A stretch of DNA of 5,501 nt, from contig JAHFKB010000043.1 in the NCBI GenBank assembly GCA_023245565.1, positions 1 through 5,501 on the forward strand. Direction: 5' to 3'. Within the stretch, counting starts at the first letter, position 1, and each line of letters opens with the position of its first letter. This DNA is from an archaeon. GTDB lineage: Archaea; Nanobdellota; Nanobdellia; SCGC-AAA011-G17; GW2011-AR18. Of this stretch, positions 5,471 to 5,501 are shown piece by piece. Below the pieces are notes generated by a model that saw nothing but the letters and a program-made list of their open reading frames with translations, ran no database searches and had not been told where the DNA came from. The position numbers were made by a program, and so were the translations under genes.

Positions 5471-5501
5471 GTGATTTCAAGGAGAAATATTTTAACAGGA
5501 G
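5471..5501 (+). CDS. Possible start of a downstream gene, Tat-like N-terminus (3' truncated by window)
   Basis: A GTG directly after the gyrA TAA opens a frame reading (M)ISRRNILTG to the window edge. GAGGA (5462-5466) lies four bases upstream and could serve as ribosome-binding site, though the spacing is tight. SRRNIL resembles the twin-arginine (S/T-R-R-x-F-L-K) export motif at the extreme N-terminus of a secreted or redox protein. Only ten codons are visible. Two further GGAG sequences follow, AAGGAG (5479-5484) and AGGAG at the edge, so a gene starting beyond the window is an equally good reading. Confidence 0.3.
   Translation, partial: MISRRNILTG

Noticed and set aside
5471..5501. Transcription terminator after gyrA
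   Set aside because: No inverted repeat or strong T-run is visible in the 31 bases available; the region instead carries GGAG ribosome-binding-like sequences.

Overview
This very AT-rich window (roughly a quarter G+C by eye) is the 3' part of a compact DNA gyrase operon, all on the + strand. In order it holds the C-terminal end of gyrB, two small genes of unknown function, and a complete gyrA interrupted by a 440-residue intein. At the right edge there may be the first codons of another gene. Genes abut or overlap (gaps of 2 bp, 1 bp, a 4-bp ATGA overlap, 0 bp). No intergenic stretch could hold an internal promoter or terminator, so the whole block is probably one transcript started upstream of the window.

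The main feature is the intein (1829-3148). It sits exactly between the catalytic tyrosine of GyrA and the following threonine (MRY / TEAK), the insertion position known from mycobacterial GyrA inteins. The splicing blocks are recognisable: Cys1, a B block, and the C-terminal His-Asn followed by Thr+1. A LAGLIDADG homing endonuclease with both acidic catalytic residues lies inside. It is therefore predicted to be both a splicing-competent and a mobile element. Until it splices out, this GyrA precursor cannot be an active topoisomerase. The exteins join to an 894-residue GyrA with a canonical GyrA-box (QRRGGKG), a six-bladed C-terminal domain and a long Asp/Glu/Asn/Lys-rich tail, so the enzyme is a true supercoiling gyrase rather than topoisomerase IV.

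The two genes between gyrB and gyrA are unusual company. The 225-residue product is unrecognised. The 180-residue product looks like a reduced protein-kinase-like fold that lacks the lysine and the catalytic loop; this is an inference from weak motifs. Their tight coupling to both gyrase subunits suggests a role connected with gyrase or its expression, but nothing in the sequence proves this.

Organism: the genetic code is ordinary (TGG for Trp, no in-frame TGA in gyrA, TGA used as a stop). Extreme AT richness, tight gene packing and an endonuclease-bearing intein in a housekeeping gene would suit a small-genome DPANN archaeon (Woesearchaeota/Pacearchaeota/Nanoarchaeota type, which carry bacterial-type gyrase). 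An AT-rich bacterium cannot be excluded from this window.
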